Assembly (NCBI RefSeq): GCF_004011865.1 | Contig: NZ_RKLP01000001.1 | Location: 682,001 to 746,000 of the forward strand | DNA: 64,000 nucleotides | DNA from: Prescottella agglutinans | GTDB taxonomy: Bacteria; Actinomycetota; Actinomycetes; Mycobacteriales; Mycobacteriaceae | Direction: 5' to 3' | Shown here: piece by piece, positions 28,298-39,822 of the stretch | How positions within the stretch are numbered: the stretch's first letter is position 1 | How the letters are laid out: the number at the start of each line of letters is the position of its first letter | Notes under the pieces: generated by a model | Seen by the model: only the letters and a program-made list of their open reading frames with translations | The model's database searches: none | Told to the model about the DNA's origin: nothing | Program-made: the position numbers and the translations under genes

Positions 28298-29310
28298 CGT
28301 CGCCACAGCCCGGCGAGGCCGATCGCGGCGAGGGCGCCGGCCCCGGTGAACGCGAGCGCTTCGCGGACCGTCGGGCCCTCGCGCAGTTGCACCCGCGGCC
28401 GGATGACGGCCGAGTCGGGCGGCGGCACGTACGCGTTCTCGAGATTCTCGCGGGCCGTCGCGGCCCACGCGGTCGCGAACAGGATGAGACGGGCCGTCAG
28501 GTTGCTGAACACGAGCAGACCGAGGATGGGGCCGAACGCGACACCGGCCGGCCCCTGGCTGATGGCGCCCAGATAGATCGCACCGACCTGCCTGAAGAGT
28601 TCGAACACGAGGGCGGCGCCGAAGGCAGCACGCACGGCGCTGCGCAACGTCACCGGTTCCCGGGGCAGTCGCGCGATCACCCACGCGAGCAGAGCCCAGG
28701 TCGCGAGCACGCTGACGGTCACCGAGGCGATCCGCAGCACCACCCCGATCCCCGTGACGTCCTCGAGACCGAGCCACTCGACGACCCATTTCGCGATCGG
28801 GCCGTTGCTGAGCGCCGACAGGCTGAACGTCACGAGCATCGCCAGGCCGAGCCCGATCAACGCGACGAGATCCCGCAGCTTCGTGGCCACGAAACCGTCG
28901 GGCTCGTGCTTGTGCTCCCACATCGCGGTCAGCGCGTCGCGCAGGTTCGCCATCCAGCCGAGCCCGGCGTACGCGGCGAACAGCAGACCGAGCACACCGA
29001 CCCCGGCGCGGGACGCGATGGCCGAGTCGATCAAGCTGTTGACGGTGTCGCCGAGGCCGCCGGGCATGTTCTTGCTGACCTGGTCCTGGATCTCGGTGAT
29101 CCACTCGGGGCGACCGGCGAGGACGAAGCCGGCGATCGCGAACGCCACCATCAGGATGGGCACGATCGCGAGGATCGTGAAGTACGTGATGCCCGCGGCG
29201 TAGTGGTCGCCCTTCTGGTGCTGGTAGCGGCCGCCCGCACGGACGAGGTGATCGAGCCACGGCCGCGCCGCACGCTGCTTGTCGAGGAAGCTGGGTGCGG
29301 CGTCGGTCAT
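28285..29310 (-). CDS. YihY/BrkB-family inner membrane protein
   Basis: A 341-residue protein with six likely membrane spans in the YihY/virulence factor BrkB pattern; ITYFTILAIVPILMVAF near residues 42-58 and a GPILGLLVFSNLTARLI segment near the end are typical. The soluble N terminus precedes the first span and an Arg-rich end follows the last. Family function is unsettled, with envelope or export roles suggested. It starts 7 nt after trpS, as in mycobacteria (Rv3335c/Rv3336c), so it is the last gene of the xth-RNase-barstar-trpS operon. Confidence 0.88.
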   Translation of the reverse strand: MTDAAPSFLDKQRAARPWLDHLVRAGGRYQHQKGDHYAAGITYFTILAIVPILMVAFAIAGFVLAGRPEWITEIQDQVSKNMPGGLGDTVNSLIDSAIASRAGVGVLGLLFAAYAGLGWMANLRDALTAMWEHKHEPDGFVATKLRDLVALIGLGLAMLVTFSLSALSNGPIAKWVVEWLGLEDVTGIGVVLRIASVTVSVLATWALLAWVIARLPREPVTLRSAVRAAFGAALVFELFRQVGAIYLGAISQGPAGVAFGPILGLLVFSNLTARLILFATAWAATARENLENAYVPPPDSAVIRPRVQLREGPTVREALAFTGAGALAAIGLAGLWRRRGD

Positions 29311-29317
29311 GTCCGGA

Positions 29318-31333
<2,016 letters not shown>

Positions 31334-31334
<1 letters not shown>

Positions 31335-32137
31335 CAGCGGAACTGCACCGTGACGGGCGCATGGTCCGACCAGCGCTCGGCGTACGTCGCGGCCCGCTCG
31401 ACACGGGCCTCCTTGGCCCGCTCCGCCAGGCCCGGCGTGGTCAGGTGGTAGTCGATACGCCATCCCGCGTCGGTGTCGAACGCCTTGCCGCGGTACGACC
31501 ACCACGAGTACGGGCCGTCGACCTCGGGATGCAGCCGGCGCACGACGTCCACCCAGGCGCCCTCGGTCAGCAGGCCGTCGACCCAGGCGCGCTCGCCGGG
31601 GAGGAAGCCGGACTTCTTGACGTTGCCCTTCCAGTTCTTGATGTCCCGCTCGGTGTGCGCGATGTTCCAGTCGCCGCACACGAGAACCTCACGTCCCGCC
31701 GCGGCCGCCGCTTCGGCGCTGCGCGTCAGGTGCGCGGCGAACGACGCCATGAAGCGTTCCTTCTGCTCCTGCTTGGGGGTCTCGGCCTCACCGGTCGGCA
31801 GGTAGAGGCTGCCGACGGTCAGCGCGTCGAAGTCGGCCTCGATGTAGCGGCCGGCGTCGGCGAACTCGTCGTCGCCGAACCCGATGCGCACGGCGTCCGC
31901 CGGACGGCGCGAGAGCACGGCGACGCCGTTGCGGCCCTTCGCGGACGGCTCCGCCGAGGCGAGGTGCCATCCGGCGTCCAGAGCAGGGGTGAGGGTGTCA
32001 CGCAACTGCTCGTCCGACGCGCGCGTCTCCTGCAGGCACACGACGTCCGCCTGCGATCCCGTGAGCCACTCGAGCAGACCCTTCTTGGCCGCCGCGCGGA
32101 CGCCGTTGACATTGACCGTGGTGATGATGTGGGGCAC
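31334..32137 (-). CDS. xth: Exodeoxyribonuclease III / AP endonuclease
   Basis: A 267-residue EEP-superfamily nuclease for abasic-site repair. Motifs include NVNGVRAA at the N terminus, CLQETR (metal-binding Glu), GDWNIAHTERD, and the C-terminal RIDYHLTTP and WSDHAPV with the catalytic His. It is the first gene of a leftward operon continuing with the RNase, its inhibitor, trpS and the YihY-family gene; the RNase ATG shares one base with its stop. Confidence 0.95.
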
Positions 32138-32179
32138 GACTGAACCGTAGCCGACCCCGGGGACGCCCCGGACCGGCCG

Positions 32180-33379
32180 TCAGCGCCGCGCCGTCACCAC
32201 CGCGACGGCGAGCACTCCGACACCGGCGAGCGCCAGCGCCGCACCCACCAGCGCGGGGGCGGTGTACCCGAAGCCGGCCGCGATCACGACGCCGCCGATC
32301 CACGCGCCGAACGCGTTCGCGATGTTGAGCGCGGAGTGGTTGAGGGCGGCCGCCAGGGTCTGCGCGTCGGCGGCGACGTCCATGAGCCGGGTCTGCAGGC
32401 CCGGCACGAGCGCCGATCCGGCCGCGGCGACGAGGAACAGCACGATCAGCGCGGTGTACGGGTTGTGTGCGGCAACCGCGAAGAGGGCGAGGAGCGCCAC
32501 GAGGGCGCCGAGCATCGCGAACAGCCCGCGGGTCAGCGCCCGGTCCGCGAGGCGGCCGCCCAACACGTTGCCGGCGACCATTCCCAGCCCGTAGATCATG
32601 AGCGCGACCGGCACCAGCGCCACCGGTAGCCCGGCGACGTCGGTCATGGTCCAGCCGACGTACGTGTAGACGGCGAACATGCCGCCGAAGCCGACGGTGG
32701 CGACCACGAGCGTGAGCCACACCTGTCCCCGGCGCAGCGCGGCGAGTTCGGTCCGCGGGTCGGTGGTGCGCACACCGTGGAGCGGCGGCACCCACACGGC
32801 GATGGCCGCGACCGTCAGCGCCCCGATGAGCGCGACCAGCGCGAACGCGCTCCGCCAGCCCAGGCCCTGTCCGATCCACGTAGCCGCGGGCACCCCCACG
32901 ACGTTGGCGACCGCGAGTCCGCTCATGACCATCGCCACGGCCTTCGCGCGGTGCCCCGGCCCGGCCAGGTACGCCGCGACGAGCGACGCCACGCCGAAGT
33001 AGGCGCCGTGCGGCAGTCCCGCGAGGAATCGCGCCACCAGCAGCCCGCCGTAGTTCGGGGCGAGGATCGCCGCCGCGTTCCCGACGGTGAACGCCACCAT
33101 CAGCGCGAGCAGCAGCGCCTTGCGGGGCATCCGGGCGGTCAGTGCCGCGATCAGCGGGGCACCCACCACCACGCCCAGCGCGTACGCCGTGATGATGTGG
33201 CCTGCGGTGGGCTCGGAGATGCCCAGCCCGCCCGCGATCTGGGGCAGCAGGCCCATCGCGACGAACTCGGTGGTGCCGATGCCGAACCCGCCCATCGCGA
33301 GCGCGAGCATCGCTCGCCGGCGCCCGGCAGGCGAGAGGGATGCGTCGGTGGGCGCCGGGGCGGTGGCGGAGACGGTCAA
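32180..33379 (-). CDS. MFS transporter, drug-efflux type (DHA1)
   Basis: About 399 residues with 12 likely spans. The opening MLALAMGGFGIGTTEFVAMG and the LPHGAYFGVASLVAAYL segment are typical of the DHA1 group (AraJ/Cmr-type) of multidrug or sugar efflux permeases. A TTG at 33379 preceded by GGAAGG is proposed as start; there is no ATG before residue ~22, so the start is uncertain. The substrate cannot be inferred. It is upstream of xth in the same direction, 42 nt away, and separated from icd by a strong terminator. Confidence 0.82.
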   Translation of the reverse strand: MTVSATAPAPTDASLSPAGRRRAMLALAMGGFGIGTTEFVAMGLLPQIAGGLGISEPTAGHIITAYALGVVVGAPLIAALTARMPRKALLLALMVAFTVGNAAAILAPNYGGLLVARFLAGLPHGAYFGVASLVAAYLAGPGHRAKAVAMVMSGLAVANVVGVPAATWIGQGLGWRSAFALVALIGALTVAAIAVWVPPLHGVRTTDPRTELAALRRGQVWLTLVVATVGFGGMFAVYTYVGWTMTDVAGLPVALVPVALMIYGLGMVAGNVLGGRLADRALTRGLFAMLGALVALLALFAVAAHNPYTALIVLFLVAAAGSALVPGLQTRLMDVAADAQTLAAALNHSALNIANAFGAWIGGVVIAAGFGYTAPALVGAALALAGVGVLAVAVVTARR

Positions 33380-33438
33380 GAAGCTATGCCTTCCGGGCAC
33401 GGTGCGAGCAGAGGGGTCCAACGGTAGGGATCAAAAGG

Positions 33439-33473
33439 AAACGGGACGTTCCCATGAAGGGAACGTCCCGTTT
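33439..33473 (-). terminator. Strong intrinsic terminator of icd
   Basis: AAACGGGACGTTCCC (33439-33453) and GGGAACGTCCCGTTT (33459-33473) form a perfect 15-bp stem with a 5-nt loop, 18 nt after the icd stop. On the minus strand it is followed by TTTCCTTTTG, an interrupted U tract, so it should end icd transcription before the MFS gene. Confidence 0.9.
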
Positions 33474-33490
33474 CGGTGAGGGTTACGCGA

Positions 33491-34708
33491 TTACGCGCGT
33501 GCCTTCTGCAGGTTCTCGTCGAGGGTCGCGAGGAACTCCTCGGTGGTCTGCCAGGCCTGGTCCGGGCCGACCAGCAGTGCGAGGTCCTTGGTCATCTGGC
33601 CGTTCTCGACGGTCTTGATGACGACGTCCTCGAGCTGCTGAGCGAAGTCGATCAGCTCCGGGGTGTTGTCCAGCTTGCCGCGGTGCTCGAGGCCCCGGGT
33701 CCAGGCGAAGATCGACGCGATCGGGTTGGTCGACGTCGGCTTGCCCTGCTGGTGCTGGCGGTAGTGGCGTGTGACGGTGCCGTGCGCGGCCTCCGCCTCG
33801 ACGGTCTTGCCGTCCGGCGTCATCAGCACGGAGGTCATCAGGCCCAGCGAGCCGTAGCCCTGCGCAACGGTGTCGGACTGGACGTCACCGTCGTAGTTCT
33901 TGCAGGCCCAGACGTAGCCACCCTCCCACTTGAGCGAGGAGGCGACCATGTCGTCGATGAGGCGGTGCTCATAGTGCAGGCCCGCGGCGTCGAACTCGGC
34001 CTTGAACTCGGTCTCGTAGATGTTCTGGAACTCGTCCTTGAACATGCCGTCGTAGGCCTTGAGGATGGTGTTCTTCGTGGAGAGGTACACCGGGTAGTTC
34101 TGCTGCAGGCCGTACGCGAGCGAGGCGCGGGCGAAGTCCTGGATGGACTTCTTGTAGTTGTACATACCCATGACCACGCCGCCGTCCTCGGGCAGGCGGC
34201 ACACCTCGTGCTGGATCGGCTCGGAGCCGTCGTCCGGGGTGTAGGTGATGGTGACGGTGCCGGCACCGGGCGCCTTGAAATCGGTGGCGCGGTACTGGTC
34301 ACCGAACGCGTGACGGCCGACGATCACCGGCTTGGTCCAACCCGGGACCAGACGCGGGACGTTGGAGATCAGGATCGGGGCACGGAAGATGGTGCCGCCC
34401 AGGATGTTACGGATGGTGCCGTTCGGGGAACGCCACATCTTCTTGAGGCCGAACTCCTCGACGCGGGCCTCGTCCGGGGTGATCGTCGCGCACTTGACGC
34501 CGACGCCGTGCTTCTTGATCGCGTTCGCCGCGTCGATGGTGACCTGGTCGTCGGTGGCATCGCGATGCTCGATCCCCAGGTCGTAGTACTCGAGATCGAC
34601 ATCCAGGTAGGGATGGATCAGCTTGTCTTTGATGAACTGCCAGATGATGCGGGTCATCTCGTCGCCGTCGAGTTCGACGACCTTGCCTTCGACCTTGATC
34701 TTGGACAT
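33491..34708 (-). CDS. icd: NADP-dependent isocitrate dehydrogenase (homodimeric, ICD1 type)
   Basis: A 405-residue enzyme of the eukaryote-like homodimeric class, distinct from the monomeric ICD2. [13 protein letters not shown] binds isocitrate, and the C-terminal segment [10 protein letters not shown](Q) is the cofactor motif specific for NADP in this class. The ATG at 34708 gives the expected N terminus MSKIKVEG. It supplies 2-oxoglutarate and NADPH. Transcription ends at the 15-bp hairpin downstream. It corresponds to icd1 (Rv3339c). Confidence 0.96.
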   Translation of the reverse strand: MSKIKVEGKVVELDGDEMTRIIWQFIKDKLIHPYLDVDLEYYDLGIEHRDATDDQVTIDAANAIKKHGVGVKCATITPDEARVEEFGLKKMWRSPNGTIRNILGGTIFRAPILISNVPRLVPGWTKPVIVGRHAFGDQYRATDFKAPGAGTVTITYTPDDGSEPIQHEVCRLPEDGGVVMGMYNYKKSIQDFARASLAYGLQQNYPVYLSTKNTILKAYDGMFKDEFQNIYETEFKAEFDAAGLHYEHRLIDDMVASSLKWEGGYVWACKNYDGDVQSDTVAQGYGSLGLMTSVLMTPDGKTVEAEAAHGTVTRHYRQHQQGKPTSTNPIASIFAWTRGLEHRGKLDNTPELIDFAQQLEDVVIKTVENGQMTKDLALLVGPDQAWQTTEEFLATLDENLQKARA

Positions 34709-34937
34709 GGGGGCTTCGCGTCCTCCTAGGAAGTTTCCCTGGTTCCGTTCCCTGGGTATCGGGGGTGCGCGGACCACTTTGTGAGTGAGCCCGCCAACGG
34801 TTCAGTTATCAAACGTATCCGGTCCGGATCTCCCGTGTCAGGGCCGACCCAAACATGACGAGCGTACTGCTATCCGCCGGGAAGGCAACCACTGGGCCGA
34901 AAACCGCACACCCTACCGTCCGGTAACCAGGCTTCCG

Positions 34938-34973
34938 CGGAGGGTCGCCGCGACCACGCGCGGCGACCCTCCG
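34938..34973 (-). terminator. Strong hairpin downstream of hutH
   Basis: CGGAGGGTCGCCGCG (34938-34952) and CGCGGCGACCCTCCG (34959-34973) make a perfect 15-bp stem with a 6-nt loop, 8 nt after the hutH stop on the minus strand. It should end the permease-hutH transcript and insulate the icd promoter in the 34709-34937 gap. Confidence 0.85.
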
Positions 34974-34981
34974 TCAGGAGA

Positions 34982-36568
34982 TCAGCCGAGTTCGCCGACG
35001 ACGGCCTCGGCGCTGCCGAGCAGCGCGCCGGACGCGGCCAGCTGCACCGCCGCCTCGATCTCCGGGGCCAGATAGCGGTCCGTGCCGGGACCCTCGACGT
35101 GCTCGCGGAGGGTGTCGCGCACGGCACCGGTCGCCGGGGACGGCCGCAGCGGCGCCCGCAGGTCGAGACCGCGCGCCGCGGTGAGCGCCTCGATGGCCAG
35201 CACCCGGGTGAGCCCGTCGATCGCGCGGCGCAGCTTGCGCGCCGCCGACCAGCCCATCGAGACGTGGTCCTCCTGCATCGCCGACGACGGAATCGAATCG
35301 ACGCTCGACGGCGCTGCCAGGCGCTTGAGCTCGGAGACGATCGCAGCCTGCGTGTACTGGGCGATCATGTGCCCACTGTCGACACCCGGGTCGTCGGCGA
35401 GGAACGGCGGCAGTCCGTGGTTGCGGGCCTTGTCGAGGAACCGGTCCGTGCGGCGCTCGCTCATGCTCGCCACGTCGGCGACGACGATCGCCAGGAAGTC
35501 CAGCACGTACGCCACGGGCGCGCCGTGGAAGTTGCCGTTCGACTCGACCCGGCCGTCGAGGGTGACGACCGGGTTGTCGACCGCGCTCGCCAGCTCGTAC
35601 GACGCCACCCGCTCGGCGTGGGCGAGGGTGTCGCGGGCACCGCCGGCGACCTGCGGTGCGCAGCGCAGCGAGTAGGCGTCCTGGACGACGGTGCAGTCCG
35701 GGGTGGCGTGGCTGGCGACGATCTCCGAGCCGGCGAGCAGACGGGTCATGTTCGAGGCGGCCACCGCCTGTCCGGGCTGGGGCCGCAGCGCCTGGAGGTC
35801 GGCGGCGAACACCTTGTCCGTGCCCATCAGGCCCTCGACGCTCATCGCCGCGGTGATGTCGGCCAGCGAGAGCAGCTGGTGCAGGTCGTGGCAGGCGAGC
35901 ACGAGCTGGCCGAGCATGCCGTCGGTGCCGTTGATGAGGGCCAGGCCCTCCTTCTCCTCCAGCTGGGCCGGCTCGATCCCGGCGGCGGCCAGCGCCTCCG
36001 CCGCGGGCATCAGCTCGCCGTTCGCGTCCCGCACGGTGCCCTCCCCGATGACGGCGAGCGCGACGTGCGCCAGCGGCGCGAGGTCACCGGAGCAGCCGAG
36101 GCTGCCGTACTCGTGGACCACCGGGGTGATCCCGGCCGACAGCAGTGCGGCGTACACCTGCGCCACCTCCGGGCGAACGCCGGTGCGGCCGGTCGCGAGC
36201 GTAGACAGGCGCAGCAGCATCAGCGCCCGCACCACTTCGCGCTCCACCTCGGGACCGGACCCGGCGGCGTGCGAGCGGACCAGGCTGCGCTGCAACTGCG
36301 CCCGCAACTCCAGCGGGATGTGCCGGGTGGCCAGCGCGCCGAAGCCGGTGGACACCCCGTAGACCGGCTTGGGGTCCTCGGCGAGTGCGCGGATGCGGGC
36401 CCGGCTCTCACCGATCGCCGACAGGGCGTCCTCGGACAGCTGCACGGGCGCACCGAACCGTGCGACGCGCACGACTTCCTCCGGTGTCACCGCGCCGACA
36501 CCGACGACCACCGGTGCGATCTCTGCTGCGGCCCGGCCGGTGGTGCTCGGGAGGGTGTTCGTGCTCAT
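34982..36568 (-). CDS. hutH: Histidine ammonia-lyase
   Basis: A 528-residue enzyme converting L-histidine to urocanate, the first step of histidine degradation. The MIO cofactor tripeptide lies in GSLGCSGDLAPLAH: Cys-Ser-Gly instead of the common Ala-Ser-Gly, a variation I recall from Streptomyces-type enzymes. VYGVSTGFGALA (Tyr loop) and the C-terminal region around MQEDHVSMG are intact. It follows the amino-acid permease gene in the same direction (76-nt gap), which therefore probably imports histidine. The later hut genes are not in the window. Confidence 0.93.
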   Translation of the reverse strand: MSTNTLPSTTGRAAAEIAPVVVGVGAVTPEEVVRVARFGAPVQLSEDALSAIGESRARIRALAEDPKPVYGVSTGFGALATRHIPLELRAQLQRSLVRSHAAGSGPEVEREVVRALMLLRLSTLATGRTGVRPEVAQVYAALLSAGITPVVHEYGSLGCSGDLAPLAHVALAVIGEGTVRDANGELMPAAEALAAAGIEPAQLEEKEGLALINGTDGMLGQLVLACHDLHQLLSLADITAAMSVEGLMGTDKVFAADLQALRPQPGQAVAASNMTRLLAGSEIVASHATPDCTVVQDAYSLRCAPQVAGGARDTLAHAERVASYELASAVDNPVVTLDGRVESNGNFHGAPVAYVLDFLAIVVADVASMSERRTDRFLDKARNHGLPPFLADDPGVDSGHMIAQYTQAAIVSELKRLAAPSSVDSIPSSAMQEDHVSMGWSAARKLRRAIDGLTRVLAIEALTAARGLDLRAPLRPSPATGAVRDTLREHVEGPGTDRYLAPEIEAAVQLAASGALLGSAEAVVGELG

Positions 36569-36644
36569 TGCTTGTGCTCCGTTTCGAAATTGGAAGGCGA
36601 GAAGTGAAAGGCGAGAAGTGTCGTGCTCGAGGTCGTCGTGGGGG

Positions 36645-38039
36645 TCAGACGGGATCGACGAGGATCTCCTCCTCGGGTGCGCGCTCCTCCGGTTCGACCC
36701 ACCGGCGGAAGGCCAGGGCGAGCAGCACCAGCCACACCGCTCCGACGACGAGGGCCACCCGGGTGTCGGCGTCGAAGGCGAGCAGCGCGATCACGAAGAC
36801 CAGGAAGCCGATCGCGATCAGCTGCCCGTACGGCCAGAACGGCACCGGGAACTTCAGGGCGGCGGCCTCGTCCGCGCTCATCTTCTTCCGCGAGCGGTAC
36901 TGGGCCAGCAGGATCATCAGCCAGACGAAGATCGTCGCGAAGGTCGCGATCGACGCGATGACGAGGAAGACCCGGTCCGGCATCGCGTAGTTCAGGAGCA
37001 CCCCGACCAGCAGCGCGGCGACCATGATGAGCACCGTCATCCACGGGACCCCGTTGCGGGAGACCCGACGCATCACCGCGGGGGCCTGGCCGCGCTGCGC
37101 CATCCCGTACATCATGCGGCCGGCGCCGAAGATGTCGCTGTTGATCGCCGACAGTGCGGCGGTGATCACCACGATGTTCAGCACCGTCGCGGCCGGGCCG
37201 ATGCCGAGGCTCTGGAAGATCTGCACGAAGGGGCTGCCCTCGGCCCCGATGCTCTGCCACGGGGTGATCGCCATGATCACGGCCAGCGTGAGCACGTAGA
37301 AGACGATGATCCGGATGGGCACCGTGTTGATCGCCCGGGGGATGGTGCGCTCCGGGTCCTCGGCCTCGCCGGCCGTGATGCCGATGATCTCCGTACCGCC
37401 GAACGCGAACATCACGATCGCGAAGCAGCCGAGGAATCCGCCGATCCCGGTGGCGAAGAACCCGCCCTCGCTCCACAGGTTCGACACGCCCTCGCTGGTG
37501 TCGTGGAGACCGAACCCGAACACCAGGATCGCGATACCGCCGGCGATCATCGCCACGATCGCCACGATCTTGACGATCGTGAACCAGAACTCCACCTCAC
37601 CGAAGACCTTGACGCTGAGCATGTTGATCGCGCCGATGAAGAAGATGATCGCCAACACCCAGATCCACCGCGGGACGTCCGGGAACCAGAACCCCATGTA
37701 GACGCCGAAGGCGGTGACGTCGGCGAGGCAGACCACGATCATCTCGAACGTGTAGGTCCACCCGGTCGCGAAGCCGGCGAGTGGGCCCAAGTGCTTGCTC
37801 GCGTACTCGCCGAACGAACCCGACACCGGGTTGCTCACCGCCATTTCGCCGAGCGCACGGAGCACGATGTAGATCACCGCTCCGCCGATCAGATACGCCA
37901 GCAGAACGGACGGCCCGGCCTTGTTGATCGCCTCCGCCGAGCCGTAGAAGAGCCCGGTACCGATAGCGGACCCTAGGGCGATGAAGCGGATGTGGCGCGC
38001 TGTGAGACCTCGGGTCAGCGCCGAGGCGGTGTTTTTCAC
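36645..38039 (-). CDS. Amino-acid permease (AAT/APC family), probable histidine importer
   Basis: About 464 residues with 12 likely spans. The start region [25 protein letters not shown] is the hallmark of the AAT family of proton-coupled amino-acid permeases, and [10 protein letters not shown] follows. The GTG at 38039 (MKNTASAL after processing of the start) has GGGAG 7 nt upstream and is preferred over the longer open frame. Its placement directly before hutH suggests histidine as substrate, although proline or aromatic permeases look similar. Its promoter region contains TGTCTA repeats like those bound by HutC-type GntR repressors. Confidence 0.85.
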   Translation of the reverse strand: MKNTASALTRGLTARHIRFIALGSAIGTGLFYGSAEAINKAGPSVLLAYLIGGAVIYIVLRALGEMAVSNPVSGSFGEYASKHLGPLAGFATGWTYTFEMIVVCLADVTAFGVYMGFWFPDVPRWIWVLAIIFFIGAINMLSVKVFGEVEFWFTIVKIVAIVAMIAGGIAILVFGFGLHDTSEGVSNLWSEGGFFATGIGGFLGCFAIVMFAFGGTEIIGITAGEAEDPERTIPRAINTVPIRIIVFYVLTLAVIMAITPWQSIGAEGSPFVQIFQSLGIGPAATVLNIVVITAALSAINSDIFGAGRMMYGMAQRGQAPAVMRRVSRNGVPWMTVLIMVAALLVGVLLNYAMPDRVFLVIASIATFATIFVWLMILLAQYRSRKKMSADEAAALKFPVPFWPYGQLIAIGFLVFVIALLAFDADTRVALVVGAVWLVLLALAFRRWVEPEERAPEEEILVDPV

Positions 38040-38141
38040 AATCGAACTCCCTGGACGGTGGCGTTTGTCGGCAGGTGCGGCGTCGGCTCGACACCCCGGG
38101 TTTTGTGCGACTTTTGTGCTCTGCATCACAACCTGCGGCGA

Positions 38142-38166
38142 CATGTCTAGTCCTGTCTATACATGT
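38142..38166. promoter_or_regulatory. Candidate HutC/GntR-type operator before the hut permease
   Basis: The stretch holds TGTCTAG (38144-38150) and TGTCTATACA (38154-38163), flanked by ACATGT at 38141-38146 and 38161-38166. The reverse complement TGTATAGACA resembles known HutC operators. It lies about 100 nt upstream of the permease start and about 90 nt upstream of the SAM-IV riboswitch. No hutC gene is present in the window, so the regulator is unknown. Confidence 0.45.
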
Positions 38167-38255
38167 TCGTCAAGTGGAGATACGCCACATCCGATTCGAC
38201 GGACCTGCCCGCCCTCCTTCCAACCGTGCGGTCGATACCGCTACTATCGGCGGAA

Positions 38256-38373
38256 GGTCATGAGTGCCAGCGCCAAGCCCCGGCTCGCTGGCCGGCAACC
38301 CTCCAACCGCGGTGGGGTGCCCCGGGTGATGACCAGGTTTTCCGGCGCGAGTCGGGAAACAAGCGCGGGTCCG
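38256..38373 (+). ncRNA. SAM-IV riboswitch
   Basis: The RNA begins with GGTCATGAGTGCCAGCG (38256) and closes P1 with ATGACC (38329-38334), pairing with GGTCAT at 38256-38261. In between are the conserved actinobacterial segments AAGCCCCGGCTCGCTGGCCG, GGCAACCCTCCAACCGCGG and GGGGTGCCCCGGG, and downstream the conserved AAGCGCGGGTCC (38361-38372). This matches the SAM-IV class as I know it from mycobacterial and Streptomyces met genes. It binds S-adenosylmethionine and reduces metYX expression. A GGGTCCG/CGGACCC hairpin (38367-38386) directly after the core may be the expression platform. Confidence 0.92.
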
Positions 38374-38419
38374 CTGGGACGGACCCACTGACCGGGCCAT
38401 GCCCCACCGGAGGTTCACC

Positions 38420-38440
38420 ATGTGTTGTTGTCTCGAGTAG
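38420..38440 (+). CDS. Poly-cysteine leader peptide (Met-Cys-Cys-Cys-Leu-Glu)
   Basis: ATG at 38420 is followed by three TGT codons, CTC, GAG and the stop TAG, giving a six-residue peptide. A good ribosome-binding site GGAGG (38409-38413) lies 6 nt before it. It is positioned between the SAM-IV riboswitch and metY (80 nt upstream of the metY start). Short ORFs with consecutive Cys codons are known in mycobacteria as cysteine-responsive attenuators of sulfur genes, and TGT is otherwise a rare codon in this genome, where TGC dominates. The inferred role is to sense Cys-tRNA supply through ribosome stalling. Too short for gene finders. Confidence 0.7.
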   Translation: MCCCLE

Positions 38441-38520
38441 CCGGTCCCCACGCGCGCATTCCATGCTGCGCACATTCCCCCTGCTGACGACCCTCTCCCG
38501 AACCTGGAGTAGAACGACCC

Positions 38521-39822
38521 ATGACCGAAATCACGGATCCCTCGGCGACCTGGAGCTTCGAGACCAAGCAGATCCACGCCGGACAGTTGCCGGACGGCAC
38601 CACCAATGCGCGCGCGCTGCCGATCTACCAGACCACGTCGTACACGTTCAACAGCACCGACCATGCGGCCGCGCTGTTCGGTCTGGCCGAGCCGGGCAAC
38701 ATCTACACCCGGATCATGAACCCGACGCAGGACGCCGTCGAGCAGCGGATCGCCGCGCTCGAGGGTGGCGTCGCGGCGCTGCTCCTCGCGTCCGGTCAGG
38801 CCGCCGAGACGTTCGCGATCCTCAACCTCGCCGAGGCCGGCGACCACATCGTGTCGAGCCCGCGCCTGTACGGCGGCACGTACAACCTGTTCCACTACTC
38901 GCTGCGCAAGCTCGGCATCGAGGTCTCGTTCGTCGAGGATCCCGACGACATCGAGCAGTGGCGTGCCGCGATCCGTCCGAACACCAAGGCGTTCTACGGC
39001 GAGTCGATCTCGAACCCGCGCAACGACGTGCTCGACATCCCGGGCATCTCGAAGGTCGCGCACGAGAACGGCATCCCGCTGATCGTCGACAACACGGTCG
39101 CGACGCCGTACCTGATCCGCCCGCTCGAGCACGGCGCCGACATCGTCGTCCACTCGGCCACCAAGTACCTCGGCGGCCACGGCACCGCGGTCGCCGGTGT
39201 GATCGTCGACGGCGGCAAGTTCGACTGGACGCAGGGCCGGCACACCAACTTCACGACGGCCGATCCGAGCTACCACGGCGTCGTGTACGCCGACCTGGGC
39301 GCCCCGGCGTTCGCGCTGAAGGCCCGCGTGCAGCTGCTGCGCGACCTCGGCGCCGCGATCTCGCCGTTCAACGCGTTCCTCATCTCGCAGGGCATCGAGA
39401 CGCTGAGCCTGCGCATGGAGCGCCACGTCGCGAACGCGAAGGCCGTCGCGGAGTACCTGGAGGCGCGCGCCGACGTGAAGTCCGTGTCGTACGCGGGCCT
39501 GGAGTCCTCGCCGTGGCACGAGCGCGGCAAGACGCTGGCGCCGCGCGGCACCGGCGCGATCGTCGCGTTCGAGCTGGCCGGCGGCATCGACGCCGGCAAG
39601 AAGTTCGTCAACGCGCTGACGCTGCACAGCCACGTCGCCAACATCGGCGACGTGCGTTCGCTGGTGATCCACCCGGCCTCGACCACGCACTCGCAGCTGA
39701 CTCCCGAGGAGCAGCTCGCGTCGGGTGTCACGCCCGGTCTGGTGCGCCTCGCCGTCGGTATCGAGGGCATCGACGACATCATCGCCGACCTCGAAGCCGG
39801 GTTTGCGGCGGCGGCGTCTTGA
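38521..39822 (+). CDS. metY: O-acetylhomoserine sulfhydrylase
   Basis: A 433-residue PLP enzyme of the Cys/Met metabolism family, making homocysteine from O-acetylhomoserine and sulfide. The PLP lysine lies in [12 protein letters not shown], and [22 protein letters not shown] is the N-terminal signature. The length, longer than cystathionine-type paralogues, is normal for MetY. The ATG at 38521 follows a CTGGAG site. Its stop overlaps the TTG start of metX, so the two are translated together. Expression is governed by a leader with a SAM-IV riboswitch and a poly-Cys uORF. Confidence 0.95.
   Translation: MTEITDPSATWSFETKQIHAGQLPDGTTNARALPIYQTTSYTFNSTDHAAALFGLAEPGNIYTRIMNPTQDAVEQRIAALEGGVAALLLASGQAAETFAILNLAEAGDHIVSSPRLYGGTYNLFHYSLRKLGIEVSFVEDPDDIEQWRAAIRPNTKAFYGESISNPRNDVLDIPGISKVAHENGIPLIVDNTVATPYLIRPLEHGADIVVHSATKYLGGHGTAVAGVIVDGGKFDWTQGRHTNFTTADPSYHGVVYADLGAPAFALKARVQLLRDLGAAISPFNAFLISQGIETLSLRMERHVANAKAVAEYLEARADVKSVSYAGLESSPWHERGKTLAPRGTGAIVAFELAGGIDAGKKFVNALTLHSHVANIGDVRSLVIHPASTTHSQLTPEEQLASGVTPGLVRLAVGIEGIDDIIADLEAGFAAAAS

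Noticed and set aside
38461-38520. A second leader ORF starting at ATG 38463 before metY
   Set aside because: It runs into metY out of frame without a nearby stop and has no good ribosome-binding site.
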